64,000 nucleotides of DNA, from NCBI RefSeq assembly GCF_021917145.1, contig NC_061067.1, positions 5,871,874-5,935,873 of the forward strand, given 5' to 3'. Shown here piece by piece: positions 42,367 through 55,560 of this stretch; the stretch's first letter is position 1; the number at the start of each line of letters is the position of its first letter. The notes below the pieces were generated by a model, which was not told where the DNA came from, made no database searches, and saw nothing but the letters and a program-made list of their open reading frames with translations. The position numbers and the translations under genes are program-made. This DNA is from Hypomesus transpacificus (taxonomy: Eukaryota; Chordata; Actinopteri; Osmeriformes; Osmeridae).

Positions 42367-43924
42367 ATGGCGAACTACAGAGAGGCGCCCTTGGCCACTC
42401 TGCCAAAATCATTGGATCCGGCTGAATATTTTAACCTTTCGCCGGACCAGAGACGTGCCGAGGAACAAAGGGCAACACTGAGAGCACAACTGAAGAGACA
42501 ATACCAGACGCAACTGAATAACCCTCACAGAAAAGAGCTAATTGTAAGTTGGTCAGAGAAGACATGCTAACACTAGCTAGCATTATGTTAGCTTGCTATC
42601 TAATGTCAGTCAGTTCAGTCACTGATTTATTGAATTACGACGATTGCAGAACATTTGACTTACGTGTTTTGTCTTAAATATGTCAGTATTGTTCGTCTAA
42701 ATGCATTATGTATGTATGCTTCCAACTATGTATGTTTCCAACCTTTAAAGCTAATGTCAGACATTCATTGCAAGCAGCTAACTGTTTACAACGATTGCCA
42801 GGCTGGCTAGCGGCAAACGCTTGACTTTGTGTTGAATGATCGGCAGCTAGGATGCACATTATATGCCCCCTTGTAAATCAAGCCCATCTTGACTATCATT
42901 GCACAGGTGTTTTACCTATTTGCAGAATAACACCATTGTCCACGTAGGCCGAGTACAGCGCTTTACATGTACTCTCTATCATCGCCTGTTGTTGACTTAT
43001 CTCGGCCTTTTCCTCCCCTTTTTCTATATTTAGGAAGACCCAGCCTTGAACCGCTGGGTGTATGCTCGCGCCAACCCCTATAACTACTTCAAACCCACAA
43101 AAAAGACGTCGCTTCTGGGGGCTCTGTTCGGAGTGGCGCCGCTCTTCATCCTATATTATGTGTTCAAGACGGACAGGGTAAACATACATTGTACTCGACC
43201 TTGCTTGACCCTTCAGTTGTAGCTATACTCCGTGTCAGGCGCTCATGTAAATGTACTGAGAGTAGTGGACCTGTTGCGTGGTTTAAGTGCTGTTCTACAT
43301 GCATGCACAGTGCATTTCTATTAGAACCAATATACTGTTAATGCGCGCTGTGTTGAAAGCTTATATTGAATCATGTGAAGTGATATGTCCAGACACTGGA
43401 CCAATGTAAATGAAAGGTATCCAGGCATGTTCTGTTTATGTACAATGAGATTCCAGTATCCTGATACCAACACATGGTTCTCAGACTTTCTAGTTGAAAT
43501 GTAGACTGTAATATCTCCCCTTGTACCATCTGAACTAATTTGCCCTTGTGCCCCATCACCCCTCCTTTTGACTGGGAGTAGAACATTTCACATCCTCTCA
43601 TTTTCTCTCCATTGTTATTGAAATGTGCCCCCTGAATCTGTACTCAGAGAAAATGTCAGCAAGACCTACTGAGTGCTATTGTTTGGGCAGGATTTAACGT
43701 GTCGAACTGTCTATAGCCTACTGGGAGAAAAAGACACCAGGGAAATCAGGACAAAGACATTCATTCATATTATAAACACGCTGAGAGTCAGGCTGCAGAG
43801 AAGGGGATTTTACAGTGTTGTCATGGCGACTGTGCTAACGCTAAACCTCTGTTTCCAGGACAACAAGGAGGCGGCGATTAAGGCTGGGACCTACAACCAA
43901 TCCAAGTTCAGCCTGTCATACTGA
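42367..43924 (+). CDS. ndufb4: NADH dehydrogenase (ubiquinone) 1 beta subcomplex subunit 4
   Basis: Exons 42367-42543, 43034-43177, 43859-43924 (TGA), all phase 0; 128 residues against 129 in human. This is an accessory (supernumerary) subunit of the membrane arm of mitochondrial complex I, single-pass in the inner membrane. The N-terminal half is a polar amphipathic region ([19 protein letters not shown]). The conserved [13 protein letters not shown] follows, then a hydrophobic segment at residues ~86-103 ([18 protein letters not shown]), and the tail ends in KFSLSY. Splice sites are canonical (attGTAAGT, ATTTAG, ATCCAG-like). ATTAAA motifs at 43990-43995 and 44003-44008 are likely poly(A) signals. 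It lies head to head with SPAG16 and tail to tail with HGD; the HGD adjacency is also found in human 3q13. Confidence 0.96.
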
Positions 43925-44068
43925 GTCAGGGCAATTCACATCCTTCCAATGTAGTGTTATAGAAATTATGTAAAACCTATGTAACTAATATTAAAAGATG
44001 GAATTAAATATATTGTTTAAAATGAGAAACCAGTCTTGAATCAAAAGTACACCAAGGTGGTTAACTGA

Positions 44069-44124
44069 CGAAGTAAAGCTCTGGATAAGAGCGTCTGCTA
44101 AATGACTAAATGTAAATGTAAAGC
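44069..44124 (+). repeat. SINE 3' tail (fish tRNA-derived SINE), truncated copy
   Basis: The stretch ctctggataagagcgtctgc followed by taaatgactaaatgtaaatg is the characteristic 3' end of a widespread teleost SINE. The head is missing, and the fragment lies between the 3' ends of NDUFB4 and HGD. Confidence 0.75.
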
Positions 44125-44168
44125 ATGTCTGGCTTATACATGCCTTCAAAAGGTGGGATCCAAATTGA

Positions 44169-44174
44169 TTTATT
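44169..44174 (-). terminator. hgd: Poly(A) signal of HGD
   Basis: Minus-strand AATAAA about 200 nt past the HGD stop (44372). It lies only ~160 bp from the NDUFB4 poly(A) signals on the other strand, so the two transcripts converge closely. Confidence 0.5.
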
Positions 44175-44371
44175 TTAAATTCTCTGTATTATAGAACATT
44201 TACTGAGTGGTTCATGAAAGATCTATCAACATATGATCACAAGGCTTAAATTCATCAAAACATTTTGGAATTGTGGCCATCTATTAAACATATCAGTACA
44301 CATTTACTTATTAGCTGCAAACCTTATTTATGGCAGCCAACCACTGTGTGGCAGTATACTCTTATATTTTT

Positions 44372-47300
44372 CTACTGTTTGCTGGGCCTCCAGTTTGGGT
44401 TGAAGTGACTGCGGAGGGTTTCCCAACACTGGTAGTAGCTCTTGTCCAGCCTCTGGCATGTGTCCAGGCCCCACCTAGTCACCGCCATGCTGAAGGAGGA
44501 CTCAAACATGAAGGCCTGGCAGGAGGAGGGAGATATATACATGTGATCACCTGGAGATTTGTGAGAAAACATCACACGTACAAAACTAATAAGTTGAATA
44601 TGCTCCCACCATATACTGGCACTGAGCTGGAACAAAGTGTATGCCTGTTACCATGGTCCCCTCAGCCACCCTCTCTGGTTTGAGAGCAGCCGTGCTGCTC
44701 TTCTCGAAACAGTCTCCGTCTGGCCCGTGTGGGGTCATCATGCTGTGGAGACTGCCCCCTCCTGGTTGGAAGCCCTCCTCCTTGGCCTCATAGTGACCTT
44801 TGATCAGCCCCATGAACTCACTCATGCAGTTACCTGAAACGTGAGGCAGGGGGAGCTCTGACATCACTGCGAAAGTATCTCAAACGGTCACTAGATGGCC
44901 ATGTTAGTCGGAATGGTATAGAATGACTTGTCTGAGCCTGTTGAGCAAGTACTGTGACAGAATCTTAGTATATGGAACAGAAGAGGGGTGTGACTCGTCT
45001 TACGGTGGTAGTAGGGGGGGCGGAAGGTGCGATCAGCCACACCCCAGCGCGGAGGGAAGATGACAAAGTCGGCGATGGCTACTCCCGGGCGATTGGACTT
45101 GGCTGTAAGCACGGTGAAGATAGAAGGATCCTGATGTGTGTAGACAGAAGGGAAGGGTGAGTGTGTTTGTGAAGCGACAACCCACAGTGTGTGACACACA
45201 AGTATGTGATCACGACAACTCACCGCATGATCAAAGGCCACACAGTTAATGACCATGAAGTTGTCCAGGTTATATTTGTAAGGTGTGTAGTTACCATGCC
45301 ATGCCACCACGTTAAAGGGAGAGAAATCCTAAAAGCACACAAACACAAATCATGTCAGGAAGGCTGCTCTCAGATGAAATGGTTTAAATTTGGCACCTGT
45401 GAGAGAGAATGAGGAAGGGAGAAAAACGAATAATGGAAGAAGAAAAAAAACTTATTTTGTCATCTTAAAATTTCAGACAACGCACTTTGTGACACAAAGA
45501 AAAACTCAAGAGGATGATAAGGGTTGATTGTGAAACACAATGTGTCTCCTATCTTTTTCTCCTGTTCTTTCAAATACTCCATTCCAGGTATTTTACTGTA
45601 ATTGGCTTCACAATCAAACTTTCCCAAACTTTCAGCTTTCTGTGCTGTGACTTAGGGAGAGATGGGAGGGAGGGACAGTTACAGTGTAGAGATATTTCTT
45701 TATCTTGATTGTTAAAACCACAGCAATTTTATATAGCTCTTCTGTTCTGATAATGTCACTGTGAAAGAGACATTCAATGGCAGCTCGAAAATCAATATAA
45801 TTCATTACAGCTCTTGTTGCCTTCAGCATTGACCTCTGTCTTCCATCACACACAAAAGCACACATGCACTGACACACTAGTTACAAGTACACACTAGTAT
45901 ATATAAAAGCGCTCACCTCTTTCTCTCTCACACACACACACACACAGACATAATGTCACACTGCATTGTGGGAGCTTGGGGTCCCCAAGGCAGGTAATCT
46001 CTTGGACATTATAGTTCTTATGATAACTCCAACAGACTTGATTAAAACTGGATGAGAGAGAAAAACAGTCACACACACACATTGTCTCTCTCACGCACAC
46101 AACACAGAACACAAACATGTTGGCCCAGTCAAGCAAATAATAAGTTAATTTGAGCAATTTAGTTTCCCTGCAGGGGGAACAAACAGCAGGACAAGATGAC
46201 GGCAGGCCCTTTCCCCAGATGAAGTCTGCTTACCCCAGCCCCCGCCCCTCCCACCTTCCATTTACCCCTGCCCCCCACCCTCCTGTCTCTCTAGGCGGGG
46301 TATCTCACAGGACGGGGTGTCAGGTGCAAGCCCCAACACCCAGCTAACCCAGAGGAAAGATAGAGGGATGATGAATGGAAGGAAAAAAGACTGGAAAGGG
46401 GAATTACGGAGGAGGGGTGGGGGTTGTGTCAGACCGTAGCCTATGCTTTTCCGGTAATGAGTAATGTCACTGTGCACGAATGCGGACACTGTTTCCACGG
46501 TTACCCCCGTCACCCCACCCTTCCATTTTTGTCTCGGTGGAAAGAAACTCCTGACAGACATAACGAGTCGATCCAATTACCCGCCCGACAGGACATTTCA
46601 GGGGGGGAAATCATTCCAGAGTGAAATATGCTGAAATTAACGCTTAACTCAAGAAACGTTTTTCTTCCAATGAACAGATAGGCAGGTATCTGGCTGTAAC
46701 TCCAGGATGTGTTAACTAATTATGAGTGATTAAGGCTGGTAAGGGAGCTGAGATGGAAGCCTGCTGATCCAAGAACAGTTAGACATTTTATAATAAATCA
46801 TCGGGGATGGCAGTTGAATAGAAGAATGCAGCTAGCAAGTAGCAGGTCTGTCATGTTATTCTGAAACGTAGGTCCTGGTGACTGGCTAATGCTTCGGAAA
46901 AATGCAAACACAGGGCATTAGAGGACCCATGCAGTGTATGAACTTCTAGCTAGTGACAGGCAACATTTTAAGTTTATGTGTAAAAAGTGCCTTATTGTAT
47001 CAGTCAAAGCCACATGAGTAGCAGTTTGCATGTGCCACAGTGGCAGACACACACACACACACAAGCCTACCCACCTGTTGGCTGGAGAACAGCTTGCCCT
47101 GGTACTTGTTGATGACTGTGTAACCTGTGGCCACTGTGCGGTCCTCATACCATGCGACAGGGACCAGGAAGTCTCTGGGATTGGCCAGCCCATTGGCTCC
47201 TACAAACATGATTGGTAAGGGGTGATGGAAATGATGGAATATAAGCAAATACGAGCAGATGGTGTTAAAAGACAGATCAAGTTATAGGAATGGAGGGAAG

Positions 47301-49843
47301 GGGGTGATGCACACACCTATAGGTCCCAGATCTGGGAGCTCATAGTGGGCCCCGTACACCTCGAGCACATAGCCTCGGGTCTCCCCAAACACAGCCACAC
47401 TGAAGCGCATCCCTTGCTGGAACACACAGAGGGAGATTGGGAGTGATGGTGAGAAGGACAGGTACATGACGATATGGAAGAGCAGAGGGTGGACGAACGG
47501 ATTAGAAGCTCACCTGAATAACACAGATCTCGTTTGGCTCGACCATCATCTTCCCAAACTCTGTGGTGACAAGGATCTCTCCCTGCTGGGGCACTGTCCA
47601 ACATTGGGGGGAGACAAATTAAAAAATATATATAAATAAAACATAAACAATTGTGATCATTTCGGACAGTGTGCGTGGTTGCCTGTCATAGCGTAGAACA
47701 TTTATATTTTTATATCAATATATTGGGGGGGACATTTTGACCAGATTTGAATAATGGGGGGGGGACCCCCCAATATTTATTATGATTACGGCCTTGCACT
47801 GAGATACATTGGAAGACAGAGGTCAAGAATGAGGGAAAGAGATAAGAGAAAGAGTACCAACCACAGAAATCTTTCGGTTTTTAACTACAGATCAAAACAA
47901 TCTAAAGGAAATTTGACTCACCAATAAGAAAGTCTCCATCAGAGTTGTTGAAACATCTAAAACACAAAGACGAAACTGAGAAGGTCACATTGTAGACAGC
48001 CCTTTCTATCTACAATGATGGTGACTGTGGATATCTTATAATTGAAGAATGTAAGTTATGGTGTCAATGATAGTGTCCCAGGTAGGCACACCTGTCCATC
48101 ATGGAGGTGTTGCAGGTGAACATGTGGATGGCGATCCCGTTACGAGACTTGGCATCTCCAGCACCACACAGCGTGTGTAGACCCTGCCACACACACACAG
48201 ACCAATCACTATGAAGTACAAGCAAATACCTTGCTAAAGGATCCATTTTCATTACGGAAAAAAACAAACAGCAGTCAATCATTTATATAATAAAAAATTC
48301 AACTTTACCATCACAAAGTCCACTTTCTTCTCTGAGAATTTTGGTATGGTGAATGGAAGCCACCTCATCTATGGAAGACATTTTGGAATATTACTATCTC
48401 TTTCTCTGTCTCTCTTCTGAATCTGTGTAACTCTTTCTACCTGGTTAGGATCAGGTTCCACTTCGTTCCAGTTTTCCGTCAGGTCTCCACAGTCCATTGC
48501 AGCATACGGCTTGTGTCGGACGGATGGCAAAATACGATAGAGCCAGCTGGAGAACAGTAACGAGACAACGAGACAAGAATGAATGTTTGTGAGTGCACGT
48601 TAGTCAACCTTACATTAAATGCTTTTTTATTAAAACATTGGGCAGATGCTACAACAGAGAAGGATGGAAAAGTCAGTGTCAGTCACAGTGTCAGTCACAG
48701 TGCAACAACAGATACCTCCTTTTATTGGCTGGCCGTGGGCAGGTGAAGGCGGAGCCAGAGAGTTGCTCAGCATATAGGCCATATGGACATACCTGAGGGT
48801 TGTTCTGCAGGGGCACAAGACAGGTAGTTGAAGACATCTGTGTGGTATGTGTAAATATGGAATGTGGTGTTAAACTGTTGTGATATTAAAGCCTTTATTG
48901 TGGCATTTAGAGCACTGGTTTTTGTCACCTGTCCTTCAGGTAGGGATCCTGGACAACGAGAGTCCTCGGAGGAAAACTCGTTCCCAAACCCACTCATGTA
49001 CTGATGTCACACAACATAAATTAGAAAACAGCTGGTCAAATTTGTGGATCTTACATTCATATACCTCCCAACATTTGTATGTTTTGTGTTATTCCCATCC
49101 CCAAACAAGTTAAGATTATATTATATCCCCCCCTCTTGGTATGTCAAACTGTTCACAATCACCATGTAACCTACAGTATAGTCATTGAATTTAGACTTGT
49201 GTCAAATTTGACTGCAGATAATTATATTTTTTTACAGCTTGGATTTCTTTGCAGATTCTGATGACATGAAACAACCCCCTTTATTCCACTGTTTATGAAA
49301 AAATAAAGGCATTTTGCTGAGTCATTGTGGGTTTGCAGAAGCGCACGAGTATGTTCTCTATGTGTGCTAACCACCTACAAGACCGTAAAGTTATAGAAGG
49401 GACAAATATATACAGTCTGGAACATCTTTAAACATGGAACATAATTAACGTTATTACGCATAACATGATATTTATCAACTTACTGACCGTCATAACTTTG
49501 GTTTAAGCTAAACTGCCAGGAGCTATCGGATCACATCTGGCCAGCTGCTAAATCAAGCGTTCTGATTGGTTTGGAGGGAACGCCCCTTGAAGTATGCTGC
49601 TCTAGAACACATTGCAGATGTGACTCTAGTATCCTCAAAGATCAATACATTTGACATGTGTGCCGGAGTATATATCAATTGTAAATAATGGAGTTAAAAT
49701 GCGAAGAAGCATATTTTTTCAGTAGCCTAGGCTTTAAGAGCATAAGCTGTTTTTGCACCTAAATTCAAATAAATACATGTCATTTCATGAAAGTGTATTT
49801 CACTGGAATAGAGGATATGACCGCTTACCTTCAATCCTGCCAT
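44372..49843 (-). CDS. hgd: Homogentisate 1,2-dioxygenase
   Basis: Fourteen coding exons: 49843-49829, 49000-48929, 48804-48716, 48546-48441, 48368-48309, 48183-48092, 47956-47922, 47593-47514, 47416-47317, 47199-47075, 45328-45224, 45130-45004, 44833-44652, 44515-44372. They sum to 1332 nt, 443 residues (human 445, also 14 exons). The cytosolic Fe(II) dioxygenase opens homogentisate to maleylacetoacetate in tyrosine/phenylalanine catabolism; loss causes alkaptonuria in people. The N-terminus has [30 protein letters not shown] carries the catalytic His292 equivalent. The iron ligands His335 and Glu341 are in YYHRNCMSE and His371 in MMTPHGPD, all intact and at human numbering. The YYHR arginine codon is split across exons 12/13 (C/GT). 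Exon 1 carries only five codons (MAGLK). No defect was seen. Confidence 0.97.
47720..47777. repeat. Short inverted repeat with G/C runs in an HGD intron
   Basis: ATATTGGGGGG at 47720-47730 is matched by its complement CCCCCCAATAT at 47766-47776 across a ~35-bp spacer that itself holds nine G. It lies between HGD exons 7 and 8 and may be a decayed transposon end or a hairpin. Confidence 0.5.
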
Positions 49844-51454
49844 AGCGCTATTTATTGGAAACGCTTCAACTGAAAGAATGTCAATTCCAAACGCGCAGGT
49901 AAAAACTTTACTAACTGCTGTTGGACTTTTTGACTTCCTCAACCTACATGTAGCCTACCGCACAACTCTTTCGTCCCGTGATGTAGTGAGTGGGGAAGAT
50001 GAGAAAAAGGGGGCTGGATATATACAGTTTCTCAATATGGGTTTAATTAAGACCAGACCCGCTCCGTCACGCAAGCAGCAGGGTTGTCCTGCTCCGAATG
50101 GGTGAGGGGTACTGGGGGAGGGGGCAGGGGTGGTGGGGGCAGGGGTGGTGGGGGGAGTGAACCTTCAGGGACCAAAAGGTGTGAGAAGATCATACAGACA
50201 ATTTCCCAGAGTCCCACAGACAGTGGGTCAATCTCTTCTCAGTTCAGATTCGAATGGAGCAGGTGTGGTGTGGAGCAATGAATGGTATGGGCTTTGTAAT
50301 GAGGTGGACAATTAAGGGTATCATTTGATATGTTTAAAAGCAAATCGTACATCATCATAGATGCTGAAGGCCTGTGTCGATAGAAGTCCCATATGAACAA
50401 CAGACCTTCAAAACACCTATTTAGACTAAATTTATTCGGTCCATTTTTTTTAAAGATGGCCAAACTGGGTACCTATAATGTCCCCAGCAGTATCAAAAAG
50501 AATCAATTTCCCTTTCTCATTCTTCTCTAGATTCCCTTCTTGTCTATTTCTTTTCTTATTGGGAGGTGTCGGGGTAGGGTAAATGATGGCAATTCTCATA
50601 GCGAGGCGCAAATAAACTCGGCGCGGCAGAAGTAACTGTTCTCCGGCGAAGCGTGTAGCCAAGCCCCGGGCTCCCTGCTGCTAAGCAGTTAAGGTGCTGT
50701 GCCAAAGACGGGAAAACCCGATGGCGGAAAATATCACGACCCAGTCTGCGGAAATTGATCTGCTCCTTGGATGGAGGAAGAAAATGAGTGATTTTAATTT
50801 CGCCTCCGATTTTGATGATAGAATTCTAGAGTATTTGTGTCCTCTCCTGGAAGGCCCGTGTGTTATAAGAGCGGCCAAAATGCTTTAAGATGAGAAAGGA
50901 AGCATATATGGCATACTGATGGTTATATCTATGCATGACTGAGAGAGGTAGAAATCGTTTGTCATTAGATGCCTGCTGGACTCAACGACTTGATAGTAAA
51001 TAGCTTCCCTTCACCTAGTTCACAATTCATTCTTATACATAAACACACAGAAGGACGCGCAGGCATGGACCATATCCACATCTATCTATTCAAACTGCAA
51101 ATCGTCCCTGTTTTTCCCAGGGAAACCTTTGACCTGGTAAATATGGCAGTGATGACATCAGAGATGGCAAGGGACATGGAAAAGGGACAGGAAATAAAGA
51201 GACAGACCACCAAAACTGGTCAAAGATATCGTTCACGTTGTGGTCAGTCAATTTGTGCATTTGTCATTAAAACATTGTACATGTACATTCTTGCACTTTT
51301 TGAGGTTCATGTTGTTTAATTGTAACTTGTTTAACTGCATGTTCTTATGGTTCTTCCCATTGGCACTTATTTGGTTTCCACAATGTATGCTTCATGTTTT
51401 GTCATCTCGTTGTTATGATCAGTGACCTATGCATTTGTGAAAAGCTCTCTCTTG

Positions 51455-51505
51455 GAAGTTGCTGTGGATAAAAGCGCCTGCTAAATGAATACATGTAAAT
51501 ACATA
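51455..51505 (+). repeat. SINE 3' tail fragment
   Basis: gctgtggataaaagcgcctg followed by ctaaatgaatacatgtaaat is the same tail as the other copies; the head is absent. Confidence 0.65.
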
Positions 51506-52306
51506 ACTGATTATGTTTATGGATTATAATATAACTGGTGATTTGGATGGATTATAATATGCTGTGGAAGAAAGACAACACACAAATTCAGAGGCACACG
51601 CAGATACACACTCACACTCATTGCTTCACTTAACTCTGATTAGATTTGCAAGGACATCTCGTATACCCTCTCTCCGGTTTTTAAATTAAGTGCAACATCC
51701 CTCTGTCTCTCTCTCCCACACACTCCCACACACACACACACACACATTCTCTGTCTCTTTCTCTGCGTGAGTTGAGTCTCTCCTGAGCTATATCCCACTA
51801 ATGTTATGCAAATGGTTTAATATGAAGATAAAGACTGTTGCAGCGCGTCGCACTCGCCAGGTTCATGCCCTCCAGTTTCCACAACGATAGTTCTAACAAG
51901 GAGGGCATTATTTGGGAGTCATTAAATGATGCCCTTGCTGACATGCACCCCCTCACCAGGCCCCCCTCCCTGGCCCGCATTGGCCATTAAAGCTCCTCAC
52001 ACCTACACTAATACACACTACAGCCAGCTTTTAGCACTGGCTCCCAGTTTCTTACACATCACAGTGTCACAGAATAGAAAATTACACTCTCTCCTCCCAC
52101 AGAGAAAATTGCTTTGGAATTGCTTGGTTATAAAGATGTGCTTTGGGGATGGGGACGGGGGGATGGGGGGTAAGCATACAAAAAAAAACAGACACACACA
52201 CAAACAAAATTACTTAAAGCGCTCAACGGACAATCCTTATACCTGGAGTTAATCAGAGGATTTACCAATTATTAAAGTCAGAGGAGATTTAGAGTGTGTG
52301 TGTGTG

Positions 52307-52336
52307 ACTAAATGACTAAATGACTAAATGACTAAA
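52307..52336 (+). repeat. Tandem 8-mer (actaaatg) repeat
   Basis: Four perfect head-to-tail actaaatg units directly after a GT run. The unit equals the terminal module of the SINE tail in this window. Confidence 0.8.
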
Positions 52337-53385
52337 TGTGTGTGTGCGTGTATGTGTTTGCATGCTCATGCGTGCGTGTGAAACCAACTCATCAGTTGGA
52401 CAGAAAGATGAAACGCTAGAGCAGAAACTGAAGGAGCATGAGGAGAGGACGTCAGGAGGAGGATTTGACGGAAAGTATAAAGGAGAAGAGGAAAGAGGAA
52501 TGTGTCGGAGGGGTGAAAGAGAAGAAAAAAATGTGGGAAAAAACCCAAGATGCAGGAAAAGCATACGGGAAGGAAAGGAGGAGGATACACGTAGGAAGAT
52601 GGAAAACAAACAAGAATAATAAGTTGCGATGAACTGCTACACCATGATCTCTAGGTAGAGGACTCATCACGCACGCGTCTGTTCTAACCCACTCCTCCTT
52701 GACACTGGGCCCTGCATCCAACAAAGAGGAACCATCTACTTCAGCTATGAGCTGATAGCAGTAGGTCCAGAAGATGGACTCGGTCTAGGTGTGTGTGTGT
52801 ATGTGCATGCATGTCTGTGTATGTCATATGAGAGTGAGTACAGCTATGACTTCCTCTCAGCGGGGGTGGGTGTGGGCCTGGAGATGGTACAGGAATAAAT
52901 CCAATATAGATTGCAGGGCTGCGCTGCCCCCCACTGGGGACCCTCAGACCTGCATCCCAGGATCTAAGTACTTTTCTCTCGTCAAATTGCCCCAAAAGGA
53001 CCTTGGGCAGCCAGGCCACCACCCCCACACTGGGACTACCGAAGACCTAATGATGGTGTTGGGGACACACAGATACATATACTCACACACTAGTAGACAC
53101 ACACATTCACGTAAACACACTGTCCACACACTGCCTCTTCAGTCAGGACCAATTTAGACTCCCCTGTTCCCCTCAACGCTCACTTCACAGCTACTCATCC
53201 CACCTCACTCCTTAACTGCAGTCCCACCTGATAGAATACCAATACCCTGCACCATCTTAGTCTTCTCTCTCATGCACACAAAGTCCTAACACACTCTTAT
53301 CACACCCTATACTCACCATCTATGGAGAAAACAAAACAGATACGATAACTTTGGAGCCCTGGATGGATAAGGCCTATGGAGAGAG

Positions 53386-53387
<2 letters not shown>

Positions 53388-53441
<54 letters not shown>
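53388..53441. repeat. (GA)n microsatellite
   Basis: About 27 GA units; plus-strand purine tract. Confidence 0.9.
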
Positions 53442-53443
<2 letters not shown>

Positions 53444-54199
53444 AAAAGGGAGAGGAGGAATAGAATAACGTGGCATCACACAACGTTGCTCAGTTCCCCC
53501 ATCACCACCACCACCGCCCACCCTTTTTTGGCTTAACGGAGAGACCCTAGGAGCTTCAGAAACATTACAGTGCCACCAAAAAACACCTGCCGGACTCCAT
53601 TTTGTCTCTGGCCAGGGAGCTGATTCTATTTAAGATGAAGTGTCTGATGTCACTGTGCCAGACACTGTGATCAGGGTCCCAAGCTGGTGCGAGTCAACTA
53701 CTTTTAAATGAGACATGGATACTCCACATGCATCTTTACCAACTCACTGGATTGAATATGTAGCGCTTCAATTTATAAAGTAGTTAAAAACATAGGCCAT
53801 GAGAGAGCTTCACATAAATATTTACTGATCCAATTCCTTCCTTAACATGCTACCAAGGGAATTTGGGATATAATTTTCATGGCACTCTTAACCACCAGAT
53901 AGTCATGAGCACAAATCAAAACAATGCAACATCCATCCACTATACTCATTATCCAGTTTATTCACACAGCAGAGCCAGAGAGAGTAAGTGAAAGGTTGCC
54001 AGTGAACCACCAGAAGAATCATACAAACAGGGCCACCATTGCACCAAAACACTGCATATTTTCTAGTATGAAAGTTTGGGATCCTCAGTGGGCCATTTTC
54101 TACAGGTTTTCATTAAGGTGAGTTACCTGTTATATTCACCAGGGTATTGAGTAAAAGCCTCACGGTAACTTCACTAACTCAATCAATTTGAGGGTCTTG

Positions 54200-54800
54200 A
54201 TAACCACATAGGCTGTTTTGATCTCCCTGGAAAATTTTAACTGATTAGTATCAAAAATGAATTTTTTATTACATTAGGACAAGGGGATTTACATAAAACG
54301 CAGACAAGGTCAGATAGCAACGAGGTCCTTAATTTAGCTTAATCAACTTTCATTTGCATTGCGCTATTTGCGCTCGTTATTGCCACTAACTGAATAAATG
54401 GACTTCTTCAAATTCAAGGGGGGCATGCCCGTTTTGATAAGCTTGCAAGATAATTGATTTGAATACATTACTCTGATTATCTCATTACTAGGATGATTCT
54501 TATGGGATTTTTTCAACAGTGGCGCAGTTGAATTAAATGAAGGCCCGCAATCAATAAAAGGGCAAATGTACCAATGTACACAGGCCTGAACAGTCTCGTG
54601 CGGTCGACCCGTGGTTAAAGCTCACATTTTGTTGGTGACGATAGCAACGGCTCACAAGTGTTGCGAGCTCTTGATTCCTCTTGTGATCAAAGCAGTAATC
54701 AGTGGAGACAATGAGGCCGCGAAATTGCTGCTGCTGGCGTCCAAGACCTATCCACCTGCAGTGAATATAAGAGCGTGTTCCATGAATCGATAATAAATAG
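54200..54800. promoter_or_regulatory. Candidate conserved non-coding enhancer upstream of ARX
   Basis: Repeat-free, AT-rich sequence with many homeodomain-like ATTA/TAAT cores (e.g. around 54335-54360 and 54450-54490) and no open coding frame with splice sites. It lies 4.6-5.2 kb upstream of ARX. The ARX locus is known for several deeply conserved forebrain enhancers; identity to any of them needs alignment. Confidence 0.35.
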
Positions 54801-55194
54801 GTCTCTGTACACGCACTGCATCTGTGTAGCTTAATGGTGAAACGATGCGTAAAATTACACGTGTGTATTCAGTGTGACCATAGCCATCAACTGTTGATAT
54901 ATCCTGGCATAACCTTAAAAACAATTCGAGTCACATTTTGTGAAGATCAATTTTTGCGACGACGTAGGAAAGGGAAGAGCCATTGGGAAGTTTGCTCAGT
55001 TGTTAACGCTGATTTTGAAGGCAAAAAAGTATGCATTTTTATGATTTTGTCCTCTTTATTTTCTTTCAACTTACAACCTGTGTACATGCAGCTTCGTGCT
55101 AAATGACTAAACAAACTCAAAAATTAGAAGGTTATGTCTGACTATATGCAGGATGGCGTTATTGTAGAAAACATTATTTGCAAGTGTAAAAGGT

Positions 55195-55560
55195 AGAGCT
55201 GCTGTCCATGCACCTACTTTCAAGGCCTTGATGACGCCCTCATCAGATAATCTTATTTTTACTTAATCATTGAGTGGAATGAAGACTAATCTTGGGTTGA
55301 AATATTCAAGTCATCAATTATTTTCCTTACATAAGGGCAAATTATCGAGTCAGTTGAGCGAAATTAGAGCCCTTTGTTTTTTATCAGACCGCATTACCGT
55401 TGGAAATTACGGATGATGACTGCGTGCGCGATTGCCTTTGTTGTTCCGATCATCGCCTGTCGTTCTGAACTCGCGCTAACAAAGTCATTAAATTGACTCC
55501 CTCGCGCTCTCATTATGCGGGCTGTTAATAACCGCTAATTAACTTTGCTTACGCGCGCCT
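55195..55560. promoter_or_regulatory. Candidate conserved non-coding enhancer upstream of ARX
   Basis: Complex unique sequence with balanced composition, TAATTA at ~55535-55545, several TCATTA/AATTA motifs, and no microsatellites until the CA run at ~55803. Its character differs sharply from the flanking repeat-rich DNA. Conservation is inferred from texture only. Confidence 0.4.

Larger units (their letters stand above)
49844..54190. other. HGD upstream region and intergenic DNA
   Basis: G-rich run near 50113-50157, SINE tail at ~51455-51505, purine-rich 52380-52620 and (GA)n at ~53388-53441. A 65-codon frame at 50694-50888 was not supported as a gene. Confidence 0.4.

Noticed and set aside
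50694..50888. 65-codon plus-strand frame starting MLCQRRENPMAENI
   Set aside because: Codon-like composition but no promoter, splice partners or recognised family; may be a transposon remnant.
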